Source: Flavobacterium alkalisoli
Lineage (GTDB): Bacteria; Bacteroidota; Bacteroidia; Flavobacteriales; Flavobacteriaceae
DNA length: 64,000 nucleotides
Assembly: GCF_008000935.1 (NCBI RefSeq)
Contig: NZ_CP042831.1
Span: 2,852,001 to 2,916,000 of the forward strand
Reading direction: 5' to 3'
In this document: one piece after another, positions 44,725-54,717 of the stretch
How positions within the stretch are numbered: position 1 is the first letter of the stretch
How the letters are laid out: each line of letters begins with the position of its first letter
Translations under genes and position numbers: made by a program
The notes under the pieces: generated by a model
The model's database searches: none
The model's input: only the letters and a program-made list of their open reading frames with translations
What the model was told of the DNA's origin: nothing

Positions 44725-45303
44725 TTATTGTTTAGGTCTTTCTCCGTCTATACTTATATCAACAACAATTATTTCCTGTAATCCATTTATGGTTGTTATA
44801 GGTAAAGTTCTTTTTCTCAATTTTTTACCCATAAAAGTGCCATTTACCAAATAAACTTTCCATTTGCCATTGTTGTTGATTACATTTTGTGTAGAAGTTA
44901 AAACTGCGCTTGTGTCTATTATGTTTTTAAGATTAGTAAATTCTTTTATATCTGCTTTACTTATTCCATCATATTTTCCGTTATTAATTTCTTCAACATC
45001 ATAAGGAATATCCTCATAACAGCTAAGAACATATACGGAGTCAGTAGCTATATTTTGGACAAAAATTCGCGGAATGTGCACAGAGTCAGAAGTAGCCTGA
45101 ATACCTTCCCAATTTTTAAAAGCATAAATACTTACTTTGTTTTCAGATGTTTCAAAATATGGTTTATAATATTCAACTCTTTTTTCGTTAGTAACGTAGG
45201 TTTCATATTTTTTAATGCCAAAAATAATTTTAGCCATTGGTGTACAAGAGGCTAATGAAACTAAACTAAGTAATGATATTGTTATAATATATTTTTTATT
45301 CAT
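44725..45303 (-). CDS. Predicted lipoprotein, unknown function
   Basis: A 192-residue protein with a lipoprotein signal (IITISLLSLVSLASC, cysteine near residue 20). The mature part is not a family I recognise. It carries motifs such as DGISKADIKEFTNLKNIIDTS and ends in GLQEIIVVDISIDGERPKQ, with a thioredoxin-like flavour only by guess. It follows comM by 22 bases, and 130 bases separate it from truA. Confidence 0.72.
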   Translation of the reverse strand: MNKKYIITISLLSLVSLASCTPMAKIIFGIKKYETYVTNEKRVEYYKPYFETSENKVSIYAFKNWEGIQATSDSVHIPRIFVQNIATDSVYVLSCYEDIPYDVEEINNGKYDGISKADIKEFTNLKNIIDTSAVLTSTQNVINNNGKWKVYLVNGTFMGKKLRKRTLPITTINGLQEIIVVDISIDGERPKQ

Positions 45304-45325
45304 AATCCTAAAATTCCAAATCTAT

Positions 45326-46861
45326 TTACCCCAACCATCCTTCACGGTCAAGGCTTCTGTATTGTATAGCTTCTGATATATGCTGTGGTTCAACATTTGG
45401 AGAGTTGTCCAAATCGGCAATGGTTCGTGATACTTTTAAAATCCTGTCATAAGCACGAGCAGAAAGGTTTAACCTTTCCATTGCTGTTTTTAATAACAGT
45501 AATGAAGTTTCATCCAGTTCACAATATTCACGAATCTGTTTCGTACTCATCTGTGCATTGTAATGTGTATTTTCCAGATGCTCAAAACGCCTGATTTGTA
45601 TTTCCCTGGCTTGAGTAACTCTTTTTCGAATCTCCACACTGCTTTCGGCTACCTGTTTATCAGAGAGTTTTTCAAAAGGTACAGGAGTTACTTCAATATG
45701 TATATCAATCCTGTCCAGTAACGGACCTGATATTTTACTTAAATAGCGTTGCATTTCATGTGGTGAGGAACTTACCGGAGCATCAGGATCATTAAAATAC
45801 CCTCCCGGACTAGGGTTCATACTGGCAACTAACATAAATGATGACGGATAGGTAATGGTAAACTTGGCCCTTGAAATGGTTACTTCCCTGTCTTCAAGCG
45901 GCTGGCGCATTACTTCCAGTACCTCTCTTTTAAATTCAGGTAGCTCGTCTAAAAACAGTACACCATTGTGAGCCATAGATATTTCTCCCGGTTGGGGAAA
46001 ACTACCACCGCCTACTAATGCCACATTCGAGATAGTATGATGCGGGCTCCTGAATGGGCGTTGATTCATCAAGCCGACATCTTTTATCTTTCCTGCCACA
46101 CTGTGTATCTTGGTTGTCTCCAGTGCTTCCTTAAGAGTCATAGGAGGGAGGATGCTGGGTAATCGTTTAGCCAGCATTGTTTTACCTGCTCCCGGAGGGC
46201 CTATAAGTATAATATTGTGTCCGCCTGCTGCTGCAATTTCCATACAACGCTTAATACTTTCCTGTCCCTTTACATCGGCAAAGTCAAATTCAGGAAAGTC
46301 GAGGGTTTTATAAAACTCTTCGCGAGTGTTTATTACCGTAGGCTGTACGGTAGCATTTCCGTTAAAGAAATCTATTATTTCGGTTACGTTTTCAATTCCG
46401 TATACATCAAGCCCGCTAACAATAGCAGCTTCCTTTACGTTTTGTTTCGGCAGGAAAAAACCTTTAAAACCTTCTTCTTTGGCTTTTATGGCAATAGGTA
46501 ACACTCCTTTAATTGGCTGAAGGCTTCCGTCAAGCGAAAGTTCACCCATAATGATGTATTTGTCAACATCTTCAGAGGGTATTTGCCCGGAAGCTGCAAG
46601 TATGCCTATGGCAAGGGTAAGATCGTAGGCAGAGCCTTCTTTTCTTAAGTCGGCCGGAGCCATGTTTATGGTTATCTTTTTACCGGGTAACTGGTAACCG
46701 TTGTTCTTTAACGCGGCAGCTATACGGTAGCTGCTTTCCTTTACTGCATTATCGGGCAATCCTACAAGGTGATAACCAATTCCTTTATCAATATTTACTT
46801 CAACGGTTATTGTTGTGGCTTCAACTCCAAATACGGCGCTTCCAAATACTTTTATAAGCAT
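45326..46861 (-). CDS. comM: YifB/ComM-type Mg-chelatase-like AAA+ ATPase
   Basis: A 511-residue cytoplasmic protein. An N-terminal Lon-like domain (residues ~1-165, with GLPDNAVKES and INMAPADLRKEGSAYDLTLAIG) precedes the AAA+ module. Walker A is GPPGAGKT (221-228), Walker B GVLFLDELPEF, and sensor motifs follow. A C-terminal Mg-chelatase-type helical domain ends with SRTIADLD and EAIQYR. ComM in Vibrio and Haemophilus is a branch-migration helicase aiding natural transformation. Flavobacterial homologues are common, and the competence role here is inferred. Confidence 0.92.
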   Translation of the reverse strand: MLIKVFGSAVFGVEATTITVEVNIDKGIGYHLVGLPDNAVKESSYRIAAALKNNGYQLPGKKITINMAPADLRKEGSAYDLTLAIGILAASGQIPSEDVDKYIIMGELSLDGSLQPIKGVLPIAIKAKEEGFKGFFLPKQNVKEAAIVSGLDVYGIENVTEIIDFFNGNATVQPTVINTREEFYKTLDFPEFDFADVKGQESIKRCMEIAAAGGHNIILIGPPGAGKTMLAKRLPSILPPMTLKEALETTKIHSVAGKIKDVGLMNQRPFRSPHHTISNVALVGGGSFPQPGEISMAHNGVLFLDELPEFKREVLEVMRQPLEDREVTISRAKFTITYPSSFMLVASMNPSPGGYFNDPDAPVSSSPHEMQRYLSKISGPLLDRIDIHIEVTPVPFEKLSDKQVAESSVEIRKRVTQAREIQIRRFEHLENTHYNAQMSTKQIREYCELDETSLLLLKTAMERLNLSARAYDRILKVSRTIADLDNSPNVEPQHISEAIQYRSLDREGWLG

Positions 46862-46959
46862 ATTATAAGGTAAGGTTTTAAAAAGTGGCCTAAAAGTAAG
46901 AAAATAATTATTTATGTAATTTATTTTTTTAAATTAGAACAAAATAAACTGCTATAATT

Positions 46960-48021
46960 ATGAAAACAACCACACCTATTTTAATTTTACTTTTTTTACC
47001 ATTTTTTTGTTTCTCTCAGTCTTTTTTTATCAATTCTACCAACAATGCCGGGACAGAAAATTACATTTATGAAATTGACCTGAACACCCTGACTCAGGAA
47101 GAAATATATGCCTGTCCAACAACGAATTCAGATAATCAGGTTTTTGAAATGCGCTATCATGATATAGCCGTTACAAAATCTCATATTTATTATTGCTCAG
47201 CCTGGGGTAGCTTATATAGAAAAAGTATTACAGACGATTTGTCATGTGAATATTTAGGGACATTTAATATTGCTATAAATTCTCTATGTTCAGATGGAAG
47301 TAATTATATATATGCTGCGGGTTTTCAAAATGGTGAGTCTTATATTTATAAATATAATATCACTACAGGTGTATTTTCTTTTATGGGGTATTTACCTAAT
47401 GAAATAATTCCTGCAGGAGACTTGTTTTTTTACCAAAACAGATTTTATGTTACCACTAAAAATTGGGATTTGCCCAGTTGTGGTATATATGAAATAAATA
47501 TGCAGGATGTTAACAACAGTTGTAATGTAATGAGTTTAGGTAACCTACAGGCTTATGGTGCATTTAGTATTGATTTTGGAATATATTCCAAAGCTTATAT
47601 TCTTGTTTTTGATCAGGGTACCGTTACAGGTACTGTATATGAACTAGATATGGAGCAGTATGAATTAGGGGAACCAATATATCAAATAAATAATTCTTAC
47701 ATAACAGGAGCAGCAGCTGTATACGAAAGAACCTCTTTAAATTCTGTTTGTGGTGTTTTGAGTTTGCCGGATACAGAACAGGCAGGGAATTATATGAATA
47801 TTGCTAATCCGGTAACCAATAAGATTGAGATTGAAACTAACATCGATCAAAATAATATTTTGGAGTCACGGTTATTTGATATTTCAGGAAGAATTATCAG
47901 AGATTTCAGTAACAAAAGTTTCGATGAATTTTATGTTTCAGGTGCGTCTTCCGGTACTTATATATTAGAGCTTAAATTAAGCACCGGACAGAAAATCTCA
48001 AAAAAGATTATTATTGAATAG
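46960..48021 (+). CDS. Secreted protein with T9SS type A sorting domain
   Basis: A 353-residue exported protein: signal peptide ending in CFSQ (residue 20), then a beta-propeller-like region of strands with YIYEIDLNTL, IYYCSAWGSLYRKS, YIYAAGFQNGESYIYKY and YVTTKNWDLPSCGIYEI. The C-terminal ~75 residues form a type A sorting domain (IANPVTNKIEIE, then RLFDISGRIIRDF and GTYILELKL-KKIIIE). The function is unknown, and there is no catalytic motif. It stands alone between divergent comM and the downstream flavoprotein. Confidence 0.87.
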   Translation: MKTTTPILILLFLPFFCFSQSFFINSTNNAGTENYIYEIDLNTLTQEEIYACPTTNSDNQVFEMRYHDIAVTKSHIYYCSAWGSLYRKSITDDLSCEYLGTFNIAINSLCSDGSNYIYAAGFQNGESYIYKYNITTGVFSFMGYLPNEIIPAGDLFFYQNRFYVTTKNWDLPSCGIYEINMQDVNNSCNVMSLGNLQAYGAFSIDFGIYSKAYILVFDQGTVTGTVYELDMEQYELGEPIYQINNSYITGAAAVYERTSLNSVCGVLSLPDTEQAGNYMNIANPVTNKIEIETNIDQNNILESRLFDISGRIIRDFSNKSFDEFYVSGASSGTYILELKLSTGQKISKKIIIE

Positions 48022-48097
48022 CTTTTAAATCCTTTTTAACCCAATGCCACTAAATTTCTTACTACCTTTAGTAGATAACCAAGAGTAACAACTAAAA

Positions 48098-49453
48098 ATG
48101 GCAAATAATAAGCTGGTAATTATAGGTGGTGATGCCGCCGGGATGACTGCTGCATCTAAAGTTAGAAGGGAACAACCTGAAAGGGAAATCATAGTTTTTG
48201 AAAAATCAGATTACACATCTTATTCGGCTTGTGGTATACCTTATTTTGTCTCGGAAAAGGTTAAGACCTATGAAGAGCTTATTGTAAGAAGCCCTGAAAC
48301 TTTCAGGAATAAATATAATATCGATGTGCGCACTCAACACCTTGTTCTTGAAGTTGACACTGATAATAAAAAAATCAAGGTATTAAATAAGAAGGAGAAT
48401 AAGGAGTTTTGGGAAAGTTATGACCAGTTGCTAATTGCCACAGGAGGTAAGGCTTTTTGCCCTGATGTAAAAGGATATGATTCTGAAAATGTTTTTGGTG
48501 TTACCACGCTTAAAAGCGGTATCAATATAGAATGCTATATTGAGGAAAAGAAACCTAAAAATGCGGTAATAATAGGAGGGGGATATATTGGTCTTGAAAT
48601 GGCTGAAGCGCTTTTAGAACGCGGACTTGAAGTTACCATGATTAACCGGTCTGAACAGGTTATGAATACCCTTGATCCTGACATGGGAGAATTGGTTTCG
48701 GAGGCTATAAAAGGTTTAGGAGTTAAGTTACTTTTAAATGAGGAACTGGCAGGTTTTGAAGTGAATGACGGTAAAGTAACCTCCGTAATAAGTAATAAAC
48801 GAAACATTCCTACAGATATGGTTGTTTTAGGGATGGGTTCCCGACCTAACACCGATTTTTTGAAGGAAAGTGCTGTTGAGTTAGATGCTAAAGGTGCCAT
48901 TAAGGTAAATGCTCAACAGCAAACCAATATTCCTGATGTTTGGGCTGCCGGAGACTGTGCCCTAACACATCATTTGGTAAGTAAAGAGCAGGTGTATATT
49001 GCTTTGGGTACAATTGCTAATAAAACCGGACTTGTAGCCGGAGGTAGTATAGCCGGAGAGAAGGCAGTATTTCCAGGTGTAGTGGGTACTGCAGTGTGTA
49101 AAGTATGCAGTTATGAAGTTGCCCGCACCGGATTACTGGAAAAACAGTTACAGAAACTAAATATCGACTATGTAACGGCAAAAATTGAAAGCCGGACGAG
49201 AGCACATTATTATCCGGGTTCAAAGAAGATTGTTGTTAAGCTCCTTGCCGAGAAAAATAGCGGGAGGTTATTGGGAGGACAGATAATAGGAGAGGAGGGG
49301 GCAGCAAAGCGTATAGATGTACTTGCAACCGCTTTAACTCATAATCTTACCCTTCAAAATATTATCGATTTAGACTTGTCTTATGCGCCTCCGTTTTCCC
49401 CTGTTTGGGATCCTGTACAAACAGCAGCAAGAAAACTCATTAATGATATATAA
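48098..49453 (+). CDS. FAD-dependent CoA-disulfide reductase / NADH oxidase family
   Basis: A flavoprotein of 451 residues. The FAD-binding motif is VIIGGDAAGMTAASK (residues 7-21), the redox-active cysteine is Cys45 in SYSACGIPYFV, and the NAD-binding motif is VIIGGGYIGLEMAEALLERG. AAGDCA marks the FAD ribose end, and the C-terminal dimerisation domain ends in YAPPFSPVWDPVQTAAR. The single cysteine without a CxxC is typical of CoA-disulfide reductase and NADH oxidase/persulfide reductase enzymes; which reaction runs here is unclear. A role in thiol or peroxide defence is likely. Confidence 0.88.
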   Translation: MANNKLVIIGGDAAGMTAASKVRREQPEREIIVFEKSDYTSYSACGIPYFVSEKVKTYEELIVRSPETFRNKYNIDVRTQHLVLEVDTDNKKIKVLNKKENKEFWESYDQLLIATGGKAFCPDVKGYDSENVFGVTTLKSGINIECYIEEKKPKNAVIIGGGYIGLEMAEALLERGLEVTMINRSEQVMNTLDPDMGELVSEAIKGLGVKLLLNEELAGFEVNDGKVTSVISNKRNIPTDMVVLGMGSRPNTDFLKESAVELDAKGAIKVNAQQQTNIPDVWAAGDCALTHHLVSKEQVYIALGTIANKTGLVAGGSIAGEKAVFPGVVGTAVCKVCSYEVARTGLLEKQLQKLNIDYVTAKIESRTRAHYYPGSKKIVVKLLAEKNSGRLLGGQIIGEEGAAKRIDVLATALTHNLTLQNIIDLDLSYAPPFSPVWDPVQTAARKLINDI

Positions 49454-49455
49454 AT

Positions 49456-49485
49456 AAAAAAGCCCTCTTATTTGAGGGCTTTTTA
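49456..49485. terminator. Bidirectional terminator between the flavoprotein gene and dsbD
   Basis: AGCCCTC (461-467) pairs with GAGGGCT (474-480) with a 6-base loop, flanked by A6 and T5. It serves both converging genes. Confidence 0.9.
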
Positions 49486-51459
49486 TTATTTTTTAAAGTT
49501 TGCAGTTCCTTCCTGCAACCATTTTAAATACTCTTCTACATCCGGTGTGTAACCTACAGGATCGTTAAGATTTTCTTCTGCATGATCTATAAGTACATAA
49601 TAAGGTTGTGCATTGGCTTTGTATTTAGTGATTTCAAAATCACTCCATTTATTACCAATAGTTTTTATTTTCTTTCCTGTTGTCTTAGAGATATACTGTT
49701 CATTTTCAGGAAGCTCTTTTTTATAATCTACATATAATGAAATAAGAACAACTTCATCTTTTAAAACAGATAGTACTCGCTCGTCAGACCAAACGTGCTC
49801 TTCCATTTTACGGCAGTTTACACAAGCATAACCGGTAAAGTCAATAAGTACAGGTTTCTTTACTTCTTTAGCATAAGCAAGTCCTGTATCATAATCTTCA
49901 AAAGTGATGATATTATGAGCACCCAGTTTTGCTCCTTCCGGTAATTTTGTATCGCCTGAAGCTATACCGCCACCTCCAAAACCTTGTGGAGATTCGCTAT
50001 AATGCATTGGAGGAGGGAAACCACTTATTAATTTAAGTGGGGCACCCCATAATCCAGGAACCAGATATATTGTAAAAGCAAGTGTTAAAAGTCCTAAAAA
50101 TAATCTTCCAACTGATATTGATGATAATGGGCTATCGTGAGGTAATGTTATTTTTCCGAAAAGGTATAATGCCATTGCTCCAAATATAGCTATCCAGATA
50201 GCAAGGAAAGTTTCTCTTTCAAGTATATGTGATTGTAATACAAGATCAGCATTTGAAAGGAATTTGAAAGCAAGTGCCAGTTCAAGGAAACCTAAAAATA
50301 CTTTAACCGTATTTAACCATCCTCCTGATTTTGGTAAAGTATTTAACCATCCAGGGAACATTGCAAAAAGCATAAAAGGTAAAGCTAATGCTAATGAAAA
50401 ACCAAACATACCCACAATTGGAGCTATACCACCTTTTGAAGCAGCTTCTACAAGTAGTGTACCTACAATTGGTCCTGTACAGGAGAAAGATACTATCGCA
50501 AGGGCTAAAGCCATAAACAGTATACCTATTATACCACCTCTGTCTGCCTGACGGTCAACTTTATTTGCCCATGAGTTTGGTAACATAATTTCGAATGCAC
50601 CAAGGAAAGATGAAGCAAATACAACTAAAAGCACAAAGAAAACAAGGTTAAAAATAACGTTAGTAGAGAGCGCATTAAGAGCATCGGCCCCAAAAATTGC
50701 TGTTACTAATGTACCCAATAATACATAGATTACTATAATGGAAATACCATAAATAAAAGCATTTTTAATACCTGCAGCTTTTGTTTTACTCTGTTTTGTA
50801 AAGAAGCTTACAGTCATTGGTATCATAGGGAATACACAAGGTGTAAGTAATGCTGCAAAACCTGAGAAGAATGCAATTATAAAGATTTTGAAAAGTCCTT
50901 TTTCCTTATCTTTTTTAGGTGCATCTGTTGCAGTACCTTCTTTAGCATTTTCTTTATTGTTATCAGCTTTAACCTCCGGCTCATCAAAGCTTTGAACTTC
51001 CTTTGATGTAAGGTCTTTTAAATTGAAAACAAAGAATTTATCTTCCTGTAAACATTGCTCTTTACATACTTGGTAAAAAAGATGTAACTGAACATTATTG
51101 TTATTAGTGTTGGTTACTTTAATAGTTTGTTGTAGCTCTACAGTTTCTTCAAAAAAAGTCTCGTCTACACCAAATATATCACTAAAAGCTGTTTTTGTTT
51201 CGCTTTCTTCAGCCTTACCAACAAGCTCATAATTATTATCAGAATTTTCAAAAATTAATTCTAATGGTAATCCTCCACCATCAGCAGTAAACTGGGAGTA
51301 AACATGCCAGTGCTCTTCAATAGTTCCTTTTAAGGTAAGAAGATACTCAGTGTCGGATTTTTTTTCAATTTTAGAAGTCCATTTTACCGGCTCCAGAATT
51401 TGTGCACTTCCTGTTATAAATGAAAACAGGAATAAGAATAGTAAAGCAGCTTTTTTCAT
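49486..51459 (-). CDS. dsbD: Protein-disulfide reductase DsbD family
   Basis: An inner-membrane electron conduit of 657 residues that passes reducing power from cytoplasmic thioredoxin to the periplasm. A signal peptide (FSFITGSAQ) leads to an N-terminal immunoglobulin-like DsbD-alpha-type domain (residues ~25-150, with the pair in QVCKEQC). A lysine-rich linker follows, then eight transmembrane helices (~185-505) whose buried cysteines are in LLTPCVFPMIPM and VSFSCTGPIVG. The C-terminal thioredoxin-like domain has CVNC at residues 546-549. The coding order in the minus operon is metallophosphoesterase, pabB, tilS, dsbD, with a 6-base gap to tilS. Confidence 0.93.
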   Translation of the reverse strand: MKKAALLFLFLFSFITGSAQILEPVKWTSKIEKKSDTEYLLTLKGTIEEHWHVYSQFTADGGGLPLELIFENSDNNYELVGKAEESETKTAFSDIFGVDETFFEETVELQQTIKVTNTNNNNVQLHLFYQVCKEQCLQEDKFFVFNLKDLTSKEVQSFDEPEVKADNNKENAKEGTATDAPKKDKEKGLFKIFIIAFFSGFAALLTPCVFPMIPMTVSFFTKQSKTKAAGIKNAFIYGISIIVIYVLLGTLVTAIFGADALNALSTNVIFNLVFFVLLVVFASSFLGAFEIMLPNSWANKVDRQADRGGIIGILFMALALAIVSFSCTGPIVGTLLVEAASKGGIAPIVGMFGFSLALALPFMLFAMFPGWLNTLPKSGGWLNTVKVFLGFLELALAFKFLSNADLVLQSHILERETFLAIWIAIFGAMALYLFGKITLPHDSPLSSISVGRLFLGLLTLAFTIYLVPGLWGAPLKLISGFPPPMHYSESPQGFGGGGIASGDTKLPEGAKLGAHNIITFEDYDTGLAYAKEVKKPVLIDFTGYACVNCRKMEEHVWSDERVLSVLKDEVVLISLYVDYKKELPENEQYISKTTGKKIKTIGNKWSDFEITKYKANAQPYYVLIDHAEENLNDPVGYTPDVEEYLKWLQEGTANFKK

Positions 51460-51465
51460 TTTAAT

Positions 51466-52776
51466 TTATAAAACTTCTATTTTTAAAATTTGTGTTGTTT
51501 GGGAGGTAACTTTAAATCGTTCGTCGGCACGTTTATTAATGATCCACACAACCTGATCACCCGAACAAAGAAGCCATGTTTTCTCTTTTTCACTTAAGGA
51601 CATTTTTTCATCCTTAAAATATTTAGAGACCTTTTTTCTTTGTCCTTTCATCCCGGCGGGACAAAAATAGTCACCTTCCTGCCATTTCCTTGCAAATAAC
51701 GGGAATTTTAACGTAGCAGCATCCACGTAAATTGCATTATTCTCAATTTTTTTTAATGTTTTATTAACACTTATCAACCTTATAGGAAACGGCTGTGATA
51801 TTTCTGTTATACCTTCGGGTATTTCATAAACATTTGTAACAGGCTCTTCAATAGGTTCCAAAATAAGATATTCCCTGTCTTTTAAAAGCCTGTACCCATC
51901 TGACAATACCTGTTTACCTGATTGTGAGTCAGATAATTCATAAATGTCATACCAGGCTGTAAAACCAAACGGATTTAACCATTGGTATAAATAGGCTTTA
52001 TAGTTAGGTAATCTTTTAAGCTCATTTATATTAATATGCTTTTGATTTTCTTTTTCTGTAACAACCTGTTTATAAACTAATACCGATGCATCTTCAGCAA
52101 GCGATTGTGTTTGCTGTAAATGTATAAGAGTATCCTGAAATGAGTCCATAAAGGATGTATTCAGGGATTTTAAAACAGGAACCACATCATGACGTAGTTT
52201 ATTCCTCAGGTATTTATTTGAGGCATTACTACTGTCTTCTCTCCAACTGATATTATTTTCCTTGGCATATTCCTCAATTTCATTTCTGCTGAAAGGAAGT
52301 AACGGACGGATAATTTTATCGTTTTGCTGTGGTATGCCGGTAAGCCCTTCAATTCCTGTGCCACGACTAAGATTTATTAAAAAAGTTTCAAGGCTATCAT
52401 CTAGATGGTGTGCTGTAAGAAGATAATCCAACTGCTTTTCCTTCATCAAATCGTAAAACCAGTTATATCTTAACTGTCTTGCAGACAGTTGAATGGATAG
52501 TTTAAAATCTAAAGCATATTTATTTGTATCAAAATGAGTTACAAATATTTTTATATTGTTTTTAGACGCGTAGTCTTTAATGAAATTTTCATCTCCGTCG
52601 CTTTCATCTCCTCTTAAACCAAAATTGCAGTGGGCAATAGTAATATCATAATTCAGTTTTTGGAAAAGGTGTACCAAAACCATACTGTCTATGCCGCCAC
52701 TTACGGCAAGCAACAGTTTTTTATCCTGTAAAAAAGGAAGATTTTGATTTAGATGTTTCTGCAGTTTTAAAAGCAT
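51466..52776 (-). CDS. tilS: tRNA(Ile)-lysidine synthetase
   Basis: Makes lysidine at C34 of the CAU-anticodon isoleucine tRNA so that it reads AUA; essential. The 436-residue protein has the PP-loop SGGIDS at residues 26-31 (LLAVSGGIDSMVLVH), the segment LLTAHHLDDSLETFLINLSRG, RPLLPFSRNEIEEYAKENN, and the C-terminal domain with FARKWQEGDYFCPAGMKGQRKK. ATG 52776 is preferred; TTG 52782 is in the same frame. It starts 27 bases after pabB. Confidence 0.94.
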   Translation of the reverse strand: MLLKLQKHLNQNLPFLQDKKLLLAVSGGIDSMVLVHLFQKLNYDITIAHCNFGLRGDESDGDENFIKDYASKNNIKIFVTHFDTNKYALDFKLSIQLSARQLRYNWFYDLMKEKQLDYLLTAHHLDDSLETFLINLSRGTGIEGLTGIPQQNDKIIRPLLPFSRNEIEEYAKENNISWREDSSNASNKYLRNKLRHDVVPVLKSLNTSFMDSFQDTLIHLQQTQSLAEDASVLVYKQVVTEKENQKHININELKRLPNYKAYLYQWLNPFGFTAWYDIYELSDSQSGKQVLSDGYRLLKDREYLILEPIEEPVTNVYEIPEGITEISQPFPIRLISVNKTLKKIENNAIYVDAATLKFPLFARKWQEGDYFCPAGMKGQRKKVSKYFKDEKMSLSEKEKTWLLCSGDQVVWIINKRADERFKVTSQTTQILKIEVL

Positions 52777-52809
52777 CTCCAAAAGTAATGAATTTTTGAA
52801 TTTAAGAGA

Positions 52810-54093
52810 CTACTCCAAAACACTCCTCATGGCACGTGCTTTAAGCAGACATTCTTCATATTCCTTTTCAGGTATTGATTTGGATGTTATAGCACTACCT
52901 ACAGAAAATGAAACGTATTTATTTTCCTCGTTATAAAGTATACTTCTTATTACCACGTTGAAGTCAAAATCTCCGATAGGGGTAAAATAGCCTACGGCAC
53001 CACTATAAAGTCCGCGTTTGGTTTCCTCAAGGTTTTCAATAATCTGCATGGCCGAAATTTTAGGAGCACCCGTCATGCTTCCCATAGGAAATGATGTCCT
53101 TATTGTATCTACAGGTTTAAATTCTGAATCCAGTCTTGATACAACTGTTGATATTAAATGGTGTACCTGCTTAAAGGTATAAGCCCCACATAATTCCTCT
53201 ACACTAACCGAACCTTTTTGTGCTGTCCTCGACAAATCATTGCGCACGAGGTCAACAATCATAATGTTTTCCGACCGTTCCTTTTCGTTTTGGGTCAGTT
53301 CCAGTTTTATGGCTTCATCTTCAACTGGATCAGTACTGCGTCTTGCTGTTCCTTTTATAGGTTGAGAGATAATTTTCTCTTCTTCTTTTCTGATATATCT
53401 TTCGGGAGAGGCAGATAGCAGGTAATGCTTATGGTTTTTAAAGAATGCTGCAAAAGGAGGTTCTGATATGGCGTTTAAAGCTTGATATTTACAGAGCGGA
53501 CTAATAACAGCATTTTCGGCATAAAATTCCATACAAAAGTTAGCTTCATATATATCACCAATGTGTATATGCTCCAGCATTTTGCTTGTTTTCTCAATAT
53601 AAGCCTCTTTAGAAATTCGCTGATTGATTGTTAGCGGTAGGTCGGTGACGGAATCAATAGCTGTTGAGAGTATTTCCTTAAAATCATCTTCTAATTCATC
53701 ATCACACATTACCAAATAGGCTATCTCAACAGTATCTCCTTTTATAAAGAACAATTTTTTTGGCTGAAAGAAGAACAAATCAGGAAATTCAAGTCCGTCG
53801 AAGTTATTGGACTGTAAAGCCTCGGTATTATTTTTCAGATCGTAGGATAAATACCCAAAAAGCCAGTCCCTTGTAGTTTGCTGATAAGCGCTTAAGTCTT
53901 CAAAAGCCCTTACAAAATCTGTTTTTACAGAAGTTATTGCGTCTGCTGCTAAAACTGCATCAAAAGAGGAGTAATTCTGATGATAATCATTACTGTCTAA
54001 AAATTCAACTTCCCTGTATTGCTGTGACCATTTAAGGAGCTGTTGCTTAAAAAGTTTTGGGTTGTTTAGTGTATGTGTAACTGAAGTTCTCAT
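52810..54093 (-). CDS. pabB: Aminodeoxychorismate synthase component I
   Basis: A 427-residue chorismate-utilising enzyme. The family C-terminal half has SASPERYI, QPIKGTARR (residues 244-252), DLVRNDLSR, GSVSVEEL and FPMGSMTGAPKISAMQIIENLE, then FNVVIRSILY. Lysine at 247 in PIKGT is the PabB signature (anthranilate synthases have PIAGT), so it should feed 4-aminobenzoate to folate. No glutaminase subunit gene is adjacent. The stop of the metallophosphoesterase overlaps the start here as TAATG. Confidence 0.92.
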   Translation of the reverse strand: MRTSVTHTLNNPKLFKQQLLKWSQQYREVEFLDSNDYHQNYSSFDAVLAADAITSVKTDFVRAFEDLSAYQQTTRDWLFGYLSYDLKNNTEALQSNNFDGLEFPDLFFFQPKKLFFIKGDTVEIAYLVMCDDELEDDFKEILSTAIDSVTDLPLTINQRISKEAYIEKTSKMLEHIHIGDIYEANFCMEFYAENAVISPLCKYQALNAISEPPFAAFFKNHKHYLLSASPERYIRKEEEKIISQPIKGTARRSTDPVEDEAIKLELTQNEKERSENIMIVDLVRNDLSRTAQKGSVSVEELCGAYTFKQVHHLISTVVSRLDSEFKPVDTIRTSFPMGSMTGAPKISAMQIIENLEETKRGLYSGAVGYFTPIGDFDFNVVIRSILYNEENKYVSFSVGSAITSKSIPEKEYEECLLKARAMRSVLE

Positions 54094-54590
54094 TAAACGC
54101 GTTTGCCTATTTCTATTACTTCAAGATTTTGAATGTTTTCTCCATTAATTTCAAAACGAAGCATGGTACGAACCTGATGGAAGCCGTGTATTCCTGCTGC
54201 TCCGGGATTCATGTGTATTAAGTTAAGTTTAGGATCTGGCATTACCTTAAGTATGTGCGAATGCCCGCAAATAAATAACTTAGGAGGGTTTGCCTTTACT
54301 TCTTCCCGTATTGACAGATTGTATTTTCCGGGGTAACCGCCAATATGTGTAATCCATACATCTACACCTTCACAAAAGAACCTGTTGTTTAAAGGGAACT
54401 CAAGTCTAGCTTCGGTACTGTCTATATTTCCGTAAACGGCCTTAAGAGGTTTTTCCTTTTTAATGGTATCCGTAACGGAAAGGTCACCAATATCACCTGC
54501 ATGCCAAACTTCATCTGCCTGTCTTACATATTTCATTATGGTTTCGTCTATATGACTATGGGTATCCGAAAGGAGAAGTATTTTTTTCAA
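54093..54590 (-). CDS. YfcE-like metallophosphoesterase
   Basis: A 165-residue cytoplasmic calcineurin-like phosphoesterase of the YfcE/MJ0936 group. Motif order: LLSDTHSHID (D9, H11), AGDIGDLS, YGNIDS, FICGHSHIL, and HMNPGAAG. These give the two-metal site. The natural substrate is unknown (phosphodiesters are cleaved in vitro by relatives). It heads the operon with pabB, tilS and dsbD, driven by a well-spaced promoter at 54618-54648. Confidence 0.92.
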   Translation of the reverse strand: MKKILLLSDTHSHIDETIMKYVRQADEVWHAGDIGDLSVTDTIKKEKPLKAVYGNIDSTEARLEFPLNNRFFCEGVDVWITHIGGYPGKYNLSIREEVKANPPKLFICGHSHILKVMPDPKLNLIHMNPGAAGIHGFHQVRTMLRFEINGENIQNLEVIEIGKRV

Positions 54591-54617
54591 CTGTTAGCCG
54601 ATTATTGTTTTAAACGT

Positions 54618-54648
54618 CAAAGTTACAAGTTTGACCGTACATCGCCAA
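54618..54648 (-). promoter_or_regulatory. Bacteroidota promoter for the yfcE-pabB-tilS-dsbD operon
   Basis: On the minus strand the -7 box TAACTTTG (618-625) and a -33 TTG (646-648) are separated by 20 bases. This is the best-spaced promoter of this type that I see in the window. The -7 box ends 28 bases before ATG 54590. Confidence 0.7.
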
Positions 54649-54717
54649 GTATGGTTGAGTTTTAAAAAAGATGCTTTTTAGCAAGGAAGCTATTTTAAAA
54701 ATCACCAAATTTGTAAT

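Noticed and set aside
51350..51556. Open frame on the plus strand across the dsbD-tilS junction
   Set aside because: It is antisense to two well-supported genes and has no recognisable protein features.
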